Source of the DNA: an uncultured bacterium
GTDB lineage: Bacteria; Actinomycetota; Coriobacteriia; Coriobacteriales; Coriobacteriaceae
DNA: 45,535 nt
Assembly: GCA_905215445.1 (NCBI GenBank)
Contig: CAJMPZ010000012.1
Location: 1-45,535 of the forward strand
Direction: 5' to 3'
The translations under genes were made by a program, and so were the position numbers. Positions 5,945 through 14,049 of the stretch are shown piece after piece. The notes beneath the pieces are model-generated. The model was not told the origin of the DNA. It made no database searches and worked only from the letters and a program-made list of their open reading frames with translations. The stretch's first letter is position 1. Each line of letters starts with the position of its first letter.

Positions 5945-7549
5945 CTAGTTATAAGGGGTATGGAATTCAGCCGAAGCCAACGTCTCCCCTGTCACGGGAT
6001 CGAATAGCGTGACCCTGTGGTCATAGACATTCGAGCCAGTGTTGCGGAGCCATATAGTATTCCACCCGCGCTCGAAGTCCATTGTGTAGTCGGTGGGATT
6101 TCTTTGAGAATAGTCTTCTTTTACTATGCCGTCGACACCCCATGTATGCTCCTCCAAGACGCGAACTTTCACCTTTTCCTGAGTTCGGTCTCCGCCGTCG
6201 ACGAAGGCATGGACGTAGGGGCGTCCCATAGACTTCGATGCAATCTCGGTCAAAGATGTTGTGGTGTCGTCTATGCTGGTGTTCACGATAATCTTCGCGC
6301 TCACCCTATACAGTTCCGAACGCAGCTCGGCGGCATCGCCATAGCCCGCCTCGGCGAGTTCGTCTAGATATTCCTTCGTCAGGGCGTCGCTGCTGTCATA
6401 GTGGTCCGTCACGTACTTATATTCCGCGTCCTGGGCATCGGTGATGCTGTCGGCCTTCTTGTACCACTGGACGGCGAGCTCCAGATCGCCGTTTTTCTCA
6501 AGGTTTTCTGCGAAGGAGAATGCCGATTTCACCTCCATCCTCGCCGAATCGCCGTATGGGGCAATCGCCCTGAATTCGACATACGCCTTTCTGAAGTGAC
6601 CGTCTTCGTAAAGCGAAGTGGCCTCCCTATACCTCGTTTCGTTTTGTAAGTCACCGATAACATTGATCACTAGCGGGCGACCCACCGTTAGGAAGAAGAT
6701 GAAAAGTAAGGCGAAGACTACGGCAACGCCTAACAGCCTCTTCCGTCTCTTTTCCGATTTTGGCTCTATCGCGGCCAACTTTTCCGAGCATTCCTCAGCA
6801 CGCTCCTTGGCGTCCTTCCATCCAAGTACGCTCTCGAAAAGTCTTCGAGCTTCCCTCAGATTTTCAATATTCTCCCCGCCTAAAACTAGCGCGTCGGCTT
6901 TGTTGTATACGGATTGAGACCATTTGTCCGCCGATACACACAGGGATTCTTCATCCTGCAAATCCGATAGAAGATCTTTATAACACTCGCACTCGCGACA
7001 GGTTTCCCGCCAGACGTTTATACAGCCGCATGCGCACACCCACCATCCATGATGGAATTGCGCCTTGCCGCCGGCGATCCGTCTGTCGGCATGCATTTCC
7101 TTCAGCTGGCGTTCCCTCTCGGTCATCGCCTTCTCGCTCATCGAAAGTAGTTCGCGCTCGGGCGCTTCGGCAGGCTCTCCGGTCGAGTGCCACTTCCCTT
7201 GCTGGGAGTCGATTTGAAGCAGCTTGATGAATGCAGACTCGACGTCTCCCCTCGGCAGCGCCGTCGCCTTAAGGGCTCCCTGCTCGCATTGCGGTAGGTC
7301 GAAATCCAATTCCGAAAAGGGAACGTCGCCTGTGGACCCATCGATATAGTCGATATGGGCGACACCGGAGATGGAGTTCAGGATATCCGCTGAGAGATTC
7401 TCGATCTTTATCTGCAAATATGCCGCAGAGGTGTCGACGTTTCTTGCGACCTGGACGACCGTCACCATCGCCGGGCATCCGGGTTCCCATTTCAGCAGAC
7501 TCGAATCCCCAGACCCATCATCCCTGAAGACTACTTTATAGTTACCCAA
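5945..7549 (-). CDS. Zinc-ribbon membrane protein with helical repeats (module 2)
   Basis: 534 aa, apparently starting at TTG (MGNYKVVFRDD); GGGGG and AAGGTG lie just upstream and no better in-frame start is seen. The N-terminal ~130 aa match module 1 (YKVVFRD, VVQVARNVDTSAAYLQIKIENLS). A zinc ribbon follows at ~168-190 (WWVCACGCIN...TCRECEC), then a helical stretch, a KRRKR stop and one membrane segment near 270-290. The C-terminal part differs from module 1: helices with TPR-like spacing (ATSLYEDGHFRKAYVEF, LELAVQWYKKAD) and a terminal beta domain, no DUF6273. It diverges from the frameshifted pilin-like gene. The shared N-terminus and zinc ribbon point to a common origin; the role is unknown. 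Confidence 0.75.
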   Translation of the reverse strand: MGNYKVVFRDDGSGDSSLLKWEPGCPAMVTVVQVARNVDTSAAYLQIKIENLSADILNSISGVAHIDYIDGSTGDVPFSELDFDLPQCEQGALKATALPRGDVESAFIKLLQIDSQQGKWHSTGEPAEAPERELLSMSEKAMTERERQLKEMHADRRIAGGKAQFHHGWWVCACGCINVWRETCRECECYKDLLSDLQDEESLCVSADKWSQSVYNKADALVLGGENIENLREARRLFESVLGWKDAKERAEECSEKLAAIEPKSEKRRKRLLGVAVVFALLFIFFLTVGRPLVINVIGDLQNETRYREATSLYEDGHFRKAYVEFRAIAPYGDSARMEVKSAFSFAENLEKNGDLELAVQWYKKADSITDAQDAEYKYVTDHYDSSDALTKEYLDELAEAGYGDAAELRSELYRVSAKIIVNTSIDDTTTSLTEIASKSMGRPYVHAFVDGGDRTQEKVKVRVLEEHTWGVDGIVKEDYSQRNPTDYTMDFERGWNTIWLRNTGSNVYDHRVTLFDPVTGETLASAEFHTPYN

Positions 7550-7643
7550 TCACCTTACCCCCTGTATTCGCGGCTTATGGAACGGATTAGGCTATGAGCG
7601 TTTCCCATCAGCCTTCCATACTCAATTTTACTTACGCTACCTG

Positions 7644-7802
7644 CGAATTTGTTGAGCAACAAATTCGGATATGCGAGCGGTCGGTTAAGCCGCGCAGGCG
7701 TTGAGCTGGTTACGTTTTGCCGCAGCGGCAAGACCGGTGCAGAAATCTGAAATAGTCCTACGCTCGGCTCGTATTGCAAACCCTGAGCGAAGGGAGCCGC
7801 AT
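7644..7802 (+). promoter_or_regulatory. Leader of the module 2 pilin gene, conserved with module 1
   Basis: Same order of blocks as at 4286-4446: the CGAATTTGTTG-AG-CAACAAATTCG hairpin (7644-7667), GAGCGGTCGGTT, TTTGCCGC-A-GCGGCAAGACC, ATAGTCCTACGCTCGGC and CCCTGAGCGAAGGGAG just before the start. Segments between blocks have diverged while the paired blocks stay. A divergent promoter for the TTG-started minus-strand gene must also lie between here and 7549. Confidence 0.5.
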
Positions 7803-8778
7803 ATGCATGCAGCGGCATTTTCGCCTCGGGAGGGGGTCGTTCCTGAGACGATCCGCCTCCGTGGGCAAGGACTCATCGAGTACGTACTGATCGCGGCCGT
7901 AATCGGCTTGGTGGTGGTTTTCGCGGGACCGCGGGTCTCCGGAGCCATCCGCAACCAGTTCAATCAGGTCTCGACCACCCTGGACAGCGGGACGGACGGC
8001 GGCATCGGGGGCGGCGCTTCTGGCGGCTCAACGGGAGCCGACTCCGCGACCGTCCAGGCGGCGGTGGCAAAGGACGCGAAGGACTGGACTCTCGATGAGC
8101 AGAAGGCCGTGGCCGAGGACATCGCCGCGAAGGGCGAGGCGTCGCCCACCTACGCCAAGGCGAAGGCCGCGATGGACGCGGGGACGACTTGGTCGATCAA
8201 GCTGACGAATGGCGAGACGATGACCTATCGAATCATCGGCATCAACCACGACGACCTCGCGGACGGCAGCGGTAAGGCCGGCTTGACGTTCGAGGCGACT
8301 AGCGGGGCCCTTGGGCAGCGCTGGATGAATTCGGATATCTTGCAAACCGGAGGCTGGCGGGATGCCGACCTTCGAAGCGACCTAAATTCTTATCACATGT
8401 GGAAGGAATTGCCAAATGAGCTTAAGGATTGCATGGAAACTGTCGCAAAGCTGACTTATAACCCTGATGATTTGACGAGTTTTGATCCCGACGGTGGAGT
8501 TAACGGATCTCCGTCTGCAACGTACTGATAAAATTTTCTTAATCAGCTCGACAGAGCTTTGGGGCGACACGGGTTCTGATGGAACTCAATATGAGTTCTA
8601 TGCTTCAAAGGGCGTGTCCGCTTCAAGTTTTAATGGAGCTTCATCCGAGTGCCGACATTGGACTCGATCCGTTTCTCCGTATAGTTCAAAAACGTTTCAA
8701 TATGTCGCCTCCTCAGGAAAGCCTTCGGCCGAACGTTCTTCGTCTGAGGTTTACGTATTCCTCGCTTGGTGCTTCTAG
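7803..8778 (+). pseudogene. Flp/Tad-pilin-like DUF6273 fusion with C-terminal frameshift (module 2)
   Basis: From ATG 7803 the frame encodes MHAAAFSPREG, the prepilin signature RGQGLIEYVLIAAVIGLVVV (Gly -1 and Glu +5 of Flp pilins present), a Gly-rich linker and the WTLDEQKAVAEDIAAKGE helix shared with module 1. It then hits TGA at 8526-8528, right after GSPSATY. One base out of phase, the expected continuation DKIFLISSTELWGDT ... WTRSVSPYSS ... FLAWCF runs to the TAG at 8776-8778. Compared with module 1 (TATSGKLFLLSY), a single extra base near 8523-8526 explains the break. The product as written would lack the last ~80 residues of the DUF6273-like domain. Confidence 0.75.
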
Positions 8779-8789
8779 TTTTCTGGATG

Positions 8790-8816
8790 AAAGGCCCGCG
8801 CGGGCCTTTCTTTTGG
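8790..8816 (+). terminator. Rho-independent terminator of module 2
   Basis: AAAGGCCCGCGCGGGCCTTT (8790-8809) is a perfect 20-bp palindrome followed by CTTTT. It lies 11 nt after the stop of the frameshifted gene. Confidence 0.85.
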
Positions 8817-8822
8817 CAACTA

Positions 8823-9234
8823 CACGAACGTTTTGATGTTCGTGGCTCAGGTAATGCGGTTTGAGGAGAAATGGGGTCGTACGGCGGCTCTCAGAGCGCC
8901 TGCCGCACTCCCCCGCCATTACCATTGCGGCGTCCTCGTATAGAGCCCATCCTGCTTGGCGTTTCGTTGCAACAGCCCACTTGTCCACCGATCAAGTGAA
9001 CTACTGGAATAAATACAGCGACACGCTTGTTCGTTACAGTCGCTATATCTGTGTTAATCGCCGCGATAAATACAGCCCCTGCTCGGCTGTATACCAGCTA
9101 CGCGTATGTAGATTCATATCGCGATAATAAATCGGCTCAAGCGTGTGCAAAACGCGCAAGTAGCCGCAAAAGGCGATTATCGCGCAGCTAGATTTTTGGC
9201 ACCCTGTTGCTTAATCAAAATTAAGCAATTGCTT
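8823..9234. other. Gene-free stretch with small dyads
   Basis: No convincing gene. It begins with a CACGAAC/GTTCGTG hairpin (8823-8844). At 9207-9236 there are three alternating copies of an 8-mer, TTGCTTAA then TTAAGCAA then TTGCTTAA, the last two forming one 16-bp palindrome. Short frames in this stretch have no ribosome site. Confidence 0.5.
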
Positions 9235-9269
9235 AAAACAAAAAAGGTCAGGCACTAGGTGCCTGACCT
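9235..9269 (-). terminator. Terminator after tRNA-Pro
   Basis: Perfect 11-bp stem AGGTCAGGCAC/GTGCCTGACCT (9245-9255, 9259-9269) with a 3-nt loop. On the minus strand it is followed by a run of T. It lies 12 nt beyond the 3' end of the tRNA. Confidence 0.9.
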
Positions 9270-9281
9270 GCAAACTTCTGG

Positions 9282-9355
<74 letters not shown>

Positions 9356-9397
9356 AAGCTTTTGTTTGTTGCTCTGCTCTCGCTCGCAACAGGGAGT

Positions 9398-9427
9398 ATA
9401 TTAACCCGAAACTTTGGACTTGTGCAA
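9398..9427 (-). promoter_or_regulatory. Promoter of tRNA-Pro
   Basis: Minus strand TTGCAC, 18 nt, TAATAT, about 43 nt upstream of the mature tRNA. It sits in the gap between coaBC and the tRNA. Confidence 0.55.
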
Positions 9428-9435
9428 GAACTTTT

Positions 9436-10650
9436 TTAATTATTTTTGAGCAAGTCTAAAATTGTATCTGCGAGCTGGGGTTTTGTTAGCACGGGAAGCT
9501 CCTGCGTCCCTGCTGTGCTCACGATCCAAGCCTTATTGGTATCAGTTCCAAAGCCCGAATCGGCGCGCGAAACATCGTTGGCGATGATCGCATCGCAGCC
9601 CTTGCGGGCCAATTTACGCTCAGCGTACTCCACAACGTTATCGGTCTCGGCTGCAAAGCCAATCACGCACCGCTCTCCCTTTTGGCGCGAGAGCTCAGCC
9701 AAAATATCAACGGTCTCGACGAGCTCGATGCGATCCAGGCGCTCGTTGGCCTTTTTGAGCTTATGGTCGGCAGGGTCCGCGGGCGTGTAGTCGGCGACGG
9801 CCGCAGCGCAAATGGCAGCGTCGGCCGTCCGGAAGGCGTTTAACGCCGCCAGCAGCATCTCTGCGGCGGTCTGCACGCGCACGCACTTTACGCCGCGAGG
9901 AACATCGAGCGATGTCGGTCCCAGCACGAGCGTGACCTCGGCACCGCGGCGAGCGGCCTCCCCCGCCAGGGCGATGCCCATCTTGCCCGACGATCGGTTT
10001 CCAATAAAACGCACGGGGTCGATCGGTTCGTGCGTAGGACCGGCGGTGATCGCGATGCGCTTGCCTGCAAGGTCCTGGGGTGCGGGGTTGAATACCTCGC
10101 AGACGGCCTCGACGACTTCCTCGGGTTCGCTCATGCGCCCCGTGTCCACGTCGCCGCAGGCAAGGTAGCCACTACCGGGCCCAACCACGTGCACCCCGCG
10201 GTCGCGCAGCGTGGCCATATTGGCCTGGGTTGCCGGCGCCTTCCACATGCCATTGTTCATGGCCGGCGCGATCACAATGGGTCGCGGCGTGGCGAGTAGC
10301 GTCGTAGAAATCAGGTCATCGGCAATGCCGTTGGCCATCTTGGCGATGATATTGGCCGTCGCGGGCGCCACGACCACCAGATCGGGCTCCTGGGCCAGTG
10401 AAATGTGGTGGATGGGGTCGGAGGGGTCGTCGAACAGGCCCACGGCGACGGGCTCGTTGGTGAGCGCACGGAAGGTGAGCGGGCCCACAAACTCGGTGGC
10501 ATGCTCGCTCATAACGACCTTGACGCGCGCGCCGCGCTTTTGCAGCAGGCGCACGATATTGCACGACTTATAGGCGGCGATCCCGCCGGTAATGCCCAGC
10601 AGGATCGTTTTTCCCTCAAGTTGCATTGAATTGTTGGATGCCGCCGTCAT
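9436..10650 (-). CDS. coaBC: Bifunctional phosphopantothenoylcysteine decarboxylase / phosphopantothenate-cysteine ligase
   Basis: CoaBC carries out two cytoplasmic steps of coenzyme A synthesis: CTP-dependent joining of cysteine to 4'-phosphopantothenate, then FMN-dependent decarboxylation to 4'-phosphopantetheine. The 404 aa have the normal length and order. The CoaC part has GITGGIAAYK (19-28), the catalytic His in IHHIS (81-82), PAMNNGMW (129-136) and the substrate-flap Cys in GYLACGDVDTGRM (161-173). The CoaB part has AGPT (203-206), NRSSGKMG (218-225) and KLKK. The start is 2 nt after the stop of the preceding zinc-ribbon gene, with AAGGAAG upstream; a second possible start is Met9. It is the last gene of the long minus-strand operon. 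Confidence 0.95.
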   Translation of the reverse strand: MTAASNNSMQLEGKTILLGITGGIAAYKSCNIVRLLQKRGARVKVVMSEHATEFVGPLTFRALTNEPVAVGLFDDPSDPIHHISLAQEPDLVVVAPATANIIAKMANGIADDLISTTLLATPRPIVIAPAMNNGMWKAPATQANMATLRDRGVHVVGPGSGYLACGDVDTGRMSEPEEVVEAVCEVFNPAPQDLAGKRIAITAGPTHEPIDPVRFIGNRSSGKMGIALAGEAARRGAEVTLVLGPTSLDVPRGVKCVRVQTAAEMLLAALNAFRTADAAICAAAVADYTPADPADHKLKKANERLDRIELVETVDILAELSRQKGERCVIGFAAETDNVVEYAERKLARKGCDAIIANDVSRADSGFGTDTNKAWIVSTAGTQELPVLTKPQLADTILDLLKNN

Positions 10651-10652
10651 CG

Positions 10653-11372
10653 CTAGGCTTCCTTGCTCGGGAGTACCAAGAGGCGGTGGCAGTACGGGCA
10701 GTGCGTAATCTCGCTACCGTCGTGGTTGAGGTCGCTCATGGACGATGCCTGCAGCGCGGTGTGGCAGACCGTGGGGATGTTGCCCTGGATGGTCTCGACG
10801 GCCAGGCCGCGGAACTGCTTGAGTAGACGCTCGTAGTCGGTGAGCACGTCGGCCGGCAGCGTGGCAGCAAGCGCGGTGCGCTCCTTCGTGGCGGTGTCAA
10901 TCTGAGCCTGCAGGTCGGCAGCCTTGGCGCGGGCGGCCTTGGTATCGGCCTTCACGCCCTCCTCGAACTTGGCGATGATTGCCTGCGCGCGAGCCTCGCG
11001 ATCGAGCGCCTCTTTGTGGGCGACAACGACGTCCTTGCGGGTGTGCTCAATCTTGTCCAGACGCTTGGCCAGGGTGGCAAGCTCATTCTCCAGGTCCTGA
11101 ACCTCGCGGTAGTCGGAGCCGTCGACGTGGCGCTTCTTGGCAGCCTCGATGGCGTTGTTGGTCTGAATCTCGGTGGTGTTGAGATCGTCGAGCTCAATGT
11201 CCAGATCCTTGCGCTGGGCGTAGAGCTTGGTCATCTCGGACTTGAGCTTCACATAGGTCTTGCGCTTGGAAGCGAGCTCCTTGAGCTCCGGCATATTGGC
11301 AAGTTCGCTCTTGTTGCGGGCGAGCTCCAAATCGATCTGTTGCAGCTTGAGTAGCGTAGCGCCGGCGCTCAT
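10653..11372 (-). CDS. Coiled-coil protein with C4 zinc ribbon (DUF164/CdsZ-like)
   Basis: ATG at 11372 has AAGGAGAG upstream and overlaps the TGA of the Nif3-like gene by 4 nt (ATGA). The 239-aa product is mostly a long antiparallel coiled coil (from LLKLQQIDLELARNKSEL to about residue 170, with DYREVQDLENEL in the middle). It ends with a small zinc-binding end domain: one Cys in VCHTAL and a CPYCHRLLVLP knuckle. Proteins of this shape regularly sit next to Nif3-like genes. Their molecular role is poorly known; nucleic-acid binding or scaffolding has been proposed. Longer upstream starts have no ribosome site. Confidence 0.85.
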   Translation of the reverse strand: MSAGATLLKLQQIDLELARNKSELANMPELKELASKRKTYVKLKSEMTKLYAQRKDLDIELDDLNTTEIQTNNAIEAAKKRHVDGSDYREVQDLENELATLAKRLDKIEHTRKDVVVAHKEALDREARAQAIIAKFEEGVKADTKAARAKAADLQAQIDTATKERTALAATLPADVLTDYERLLKQFRGLAVETIQGNIPTVCHTALQASSMSDLNHDGSEITHCPYCHRLLVLPSKEA

Positions 11373-12178
11373 AAGTTCTCTCCTTTTGTCACAGTCCACC
11401 ATTGGCAAGGGTTCAGTATTTTAATCGCATGACGGGGGTCGACCCCGGCGTCAACTGCAGAGTTCATCAATATATCAACGAACGGCTCTTCGGAGCGGTC
11501 GTGGCCGAGCAAGATCACCGGCAGCCCGCGCAAGGCAAGGTCTTGCGCCACGTGGTAGCCCGCCTCGCCGGTTACGATGACATCTGCGCCCGCGGCGATG
11601 GCGAGCTCTCCAAAGTCGCCCAGGGAGCCGCCCAAAATAGCGACGGTACGGCATGCGTGCTCGGCTTCGCCCCACACACGCGGATCGCTGCCGAAGGCCG
11701 TGGCAGCACGGGTGGCAAGATCGCGCAGCGTGCACGGGTCGTTGAGCGTTGCAAGCGCGCCCAGGCCGGTGGCCTCGGGGTCGTCCACGTGCTCCAGTGA
11801 GCTCACGGGTGCGGCACCCAGCAGCTCGCTAAGGCAGATGCGGGCTTCGTGCGAGCGGTCCAGGTTGGTGTGGAGCGAGATAATGCTCACGCCGCAACGC
11901 GCTGCCTCGTAGAGCGCCGCGCTGCATTGGGGGCGTGCGGAATCCGACGGACAAAACGCCTCGGGCGCCTTGATGTATATGGGATGATGCGTCAGCAGCA
12001 CGTTGGCGCCGGCTTCTTGGGCGCGGCGAACATTAGCTTCGGTCGCATCGAGCGCGCAGGCAACACCGGTGATCTCAGCAGTGGGATCTCCAACAGATAG
12101 TCCAACATGATCCCAGCCCTCGGCGTCCGCCTTGGGGTAGCGCGCCAGCAGGGCACGCTCGAGCTCGGCGACGATCAT
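11369..12178 (-). CDS. Nif3-like dinuclear metal centre protein (YbgI/DUF34)
   Basis: 269 aa, normal for the short form. Metal-binding positions of the family are visible: LLTHHPIY (HH near residue 64), SLHTNLD (near 100), and the C-terminal GHDRSEEPFVD with the His/Glu pair of the second metal site. The family forms hexameric rings binding two metals per subunit and has been linked to GTP cyclohydrolase-like and NAD-repair activities, but the true substrate is unsettled. It overlaps the cysteine desulfurase by 4 nt at its start and the zinc-ribbon gene by 4 nt at its end, so translation is likely coupled. Confidence 0.9.
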   Translation of the reverse strand: MIVAELERALLARYPKADAEGWDHVGLSVGDPTAEITGVACALDATEANVRRAQEAGANVLLTHHPIYIKAPEAFCPSDSARPQCSAALYEAARCGVSIISLHTNLDRSHEARICLSELLGAAPVSSLEHVDDPEATGLGALATLNDPCTLRDLATRAATAFGSDPRVWGEAEHACRTVAILGGSLGDFGELAIAAGADVIVTGEAGYHVAQDLALRGLPVILLGHDRSEEPFVDILMNSAVDAGVDPRHAIKILNPCQWWTVTKGENL

Positions 12179-13353
12179 GCGGCACCCACGATCGAGAGCA
12201 GCGTCTGGGCAAACTCGTCCAGATCGTCCGGATTCACGCGGTCATCGAACGAGATGCGAAGGGCGCCGAGAGCCTGCTCGCGGCCGATTCCCATAGCGCT
12301 GAGCACATGGCTCGGGTCCATGCTGCCGCTCGAGCACGCCGAGCCGGCCGAAACCTCAAAGCCGGCGGCGTCGAGCTTTACGATGAGCTCTTCGGAGTCC
12401 ATGCCATCGACGTAGATCGAAACCATACCCGGCAGGCGATCGGCCTGCGCGTAGTCGCCCATGGTGGCGTGAATGCGAGGATGGGCCGTAAGCGTGGCGT
12501 AGAGCTTATCGGATAAGGCCTGCAGCGTTGTGCGCTCTTGGGCAACATTCGGCAACAGTGCGGAAGCGGCAGCGGCAAAAGCCAGCTGCGTGCGCAGATC
12601 CTGCGTGCCGGCACGACGACCGGCCTCCTGTCCGCCGCCAAAGATGCGCGGGCGCAGCGGCGTGCGGCTCTTAAGGTAGAGCGCGCCAGATGCCACGGGG
12701 CCGCCAATCTTGTGCGCTGCAACGGTCATAGCGTCAACTCCCAGCTCGGTGACATCGAGCGGAATATGCAAGTAGCCCTGGATGGCATCGGTATGAAACA
12801 AGGCGCCGGCAGCATGTGCGGCGGCGGTAAGATCGCGGATGGGTTGCACCACGCCGGTCTCGTTGTTGGCGATCATAATGCTCACGACCGCCACGTCGTC
12901 ACCCAGCAAGTCGATCAGCGCGGCAGGCTCAATGAAGCCCGCGCGGCAGGGCTGCACCAGGTCGACGGTAAAGCCGGCGGCACGCAGCAACGGCAGGTTG
13001 TCCAGAATCGAATCGTGCTCGATGGCCGAAACGATTACACGATCGCGCTTGCGATCGCGCTGACGAGCGCCCTCGGCAAGACCGAGCAGCGCCAGCTGGT
13101 TGGCTTCGGTGCCGCCGTTGGTCAGTACAATCTCGGACGGGCGGACGCGCGCGCCAAAGCTGCGGGCGATCTCGCGACGTGCAACCTCCAGACGCGCGGC
13201 AGCCTTGCGGCCGAGCGAATGCAGCGAGTTGGGGTTGACGCCGGCAAGCTCGCTGTCGTCGTACTCGCGCTGCGCAAGGAGCGCCTCGGCGCGCATTGGC
13301 GTCGAGGCGGCATAGTCAAGATTCACGGGTATGCGGTTTTGACCTGCGGTCAT
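12175..13353 (-). CDS. Cysteine desulfurase (NifS/IscS family)
   Basis: 392 aa PLP enzyme that takes sulfur from cysteine onto an active-site Cys for Fe-S clusters or tRNA thiolation. Visible features: N-terminal NLDYAASTPM, NSLHSLGR, ILTNGGTEANQLAL (PLP phosphate region), SAIEHDS, the Schiff-base Lys in VAAHKIGG, RAGTQD, and the mobile loop GSACSSGSMDPSHVL with the catalytic Cys. Such standalone enzymes often accompany thiouridylases or lone Fe-S assembly genes; none lies in this window, so the sulfur acceptor is not known. It is separated from rpe by 6 nt and overlaps the Nif3-like gene by 4 nt. Confidence 0.93.
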   Translation of the reverse strand: MTAGQNRIPVNLDYAASTPMRAEALLAQREYDDSELAGVNPNSLHSLGRKAAARLEVARREIARSFGARVRPSEIVLTNGGTEANQLALLGLAEGARQRDRKRDRVIVSAIEHDSILDNLPLLRAAGFTVDLVQPCRAGFIEPAALIDLLGDDVAVVSIMIANNETGVVQPIRDLTAAAHAAGALFHTDAIQGYLHIPLDVTELGVDAMTVAAHKIGGPVASGALYLKSRTPLRPRIFGGGQEAGRRAGTQDLRTQLAFAAAASALLPNVAQERTTLQALSDKLYATLTAHPRIHATMGDYAQADRLPGMVSIYVDGMDSEELIVKLDAAGFEVSAGSACSSGSMDPSHVLSAMGIGREQALGALRISFDDRVNPDDLDEFAQTLLSIVGAA

Positions 13354-13359
13354 AAGGGT

Positions 13360-14031
13360 TTATGCCTCCTGTGCGGCCTCGTTGCCCAGCTTCTGCAGCA
13401 GCGCAACCTCGGCAGCGGGATCTTCGGACTTAAATACGGCAGAACCGGCCACGAGCACGTTGGCGCCGGCCTTGACGACCTCGGCGATGTTCTTGGAAGA
13501 GATGCCGCCGTCGACCTCGATCATGGGCGACACGCCGTAGCGCTCGCACATGGCCTTGAGCTCGTGCAGTTTGGCAATGGTACCGGGAATAAAGCTCTGG
13601 CCGCCAAAGCCGGGGTTCACGCTCATCAGCAGCACCATATCGACAACGTCGATGATGCTCTCGAGCACGCACACGGGGGTGGCGGGGTTGAGCACCACGC
13701 CGGCCTTGATGCCGCGCTGCTGTAGATGGGTGAGCGTGCGGTGCAGGTGCGTGGAGGCCTCGTAGTGTACCGTGATCATATCGGCACCGGCGTCGGCGTA
13801 CCAATCGACCGTCTCGTCGGGGTTCGAAACCATGAGGTGCGCGTCGACCGGCACGTCGGTGGAACGCTTGACGGCCTTGAGGATGTCAACGCCAAAGGTG
13901 AGGTTGCCGGTAAAGTGGCCGTCCATTACGTCGAAGTGCACGTAGTCGGCACCGGCGATCTTGTCGAGTTCGCCCTTGAGGTTGGCCATGTCGGCCGAGA
14001 GGACGGACGGAGCGATTTTAATGGAACCCAT
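13360..14031 (-). CDS. rpe: Ribulose-phosphate 3-epimerase
   Basis: 223 aa TIM-barrel enzyme that interconverts ribulose 5-phosphate and xylulose 5-phosphate in the pentose phosphate pathway. Signature motifs are complete: APSVLSADMANL at the start, VHFDVMDGHFTGNLTFG (first metal ligands), DAHLMVSNP, MSVNPGFGGQSF, IEVDGGIS and the phosphate loop VAGSAVF. It lies between gpsA (18 nt away) and the cysteine desulfurase (6 nt away) in the same operon. Confidence 0.96.
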   Translation of the reverse strand: MGSIKIAPSVLSADMANLKGELDKIAGADYVHFDVMDGHFTGNLTFGVDILKAVKRSTDVPVDAHLMVSNPDETVDWYADAGADMITVHYEASTHLHRTLTHLQQRGIKAGVVLNPATPVCVLESIIDVVDMVLLMSVNPGFGGQSFIPGTIAKLHELKAMCERYGVSPMIEVDGGISSKNIAEVVKAGANVLVAGSAVFKSEDPAAEVALLQKLGNEAAQEA

Positions 14032-14049
14032 GGTAGTAGCCTTTCTGCA

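Noticed and set aside
8713..8988. 91-aa minus-strand frame after module 2 (MDKWAVATKRQAGWALYED)
   Set aside because: No ribosome site and it crosses the terminator at 8790; may be part of a repeated intergenic sequence but this could not be tested.
12538..13725. Long open frame opposite the cysteine desulfurase and rpe genes
   Set aside because: Shadow frame caused by high GC; no ribosome site and low-complexity His/Gly/Ala composition, while the minus-strand genes carry complete family motifs.
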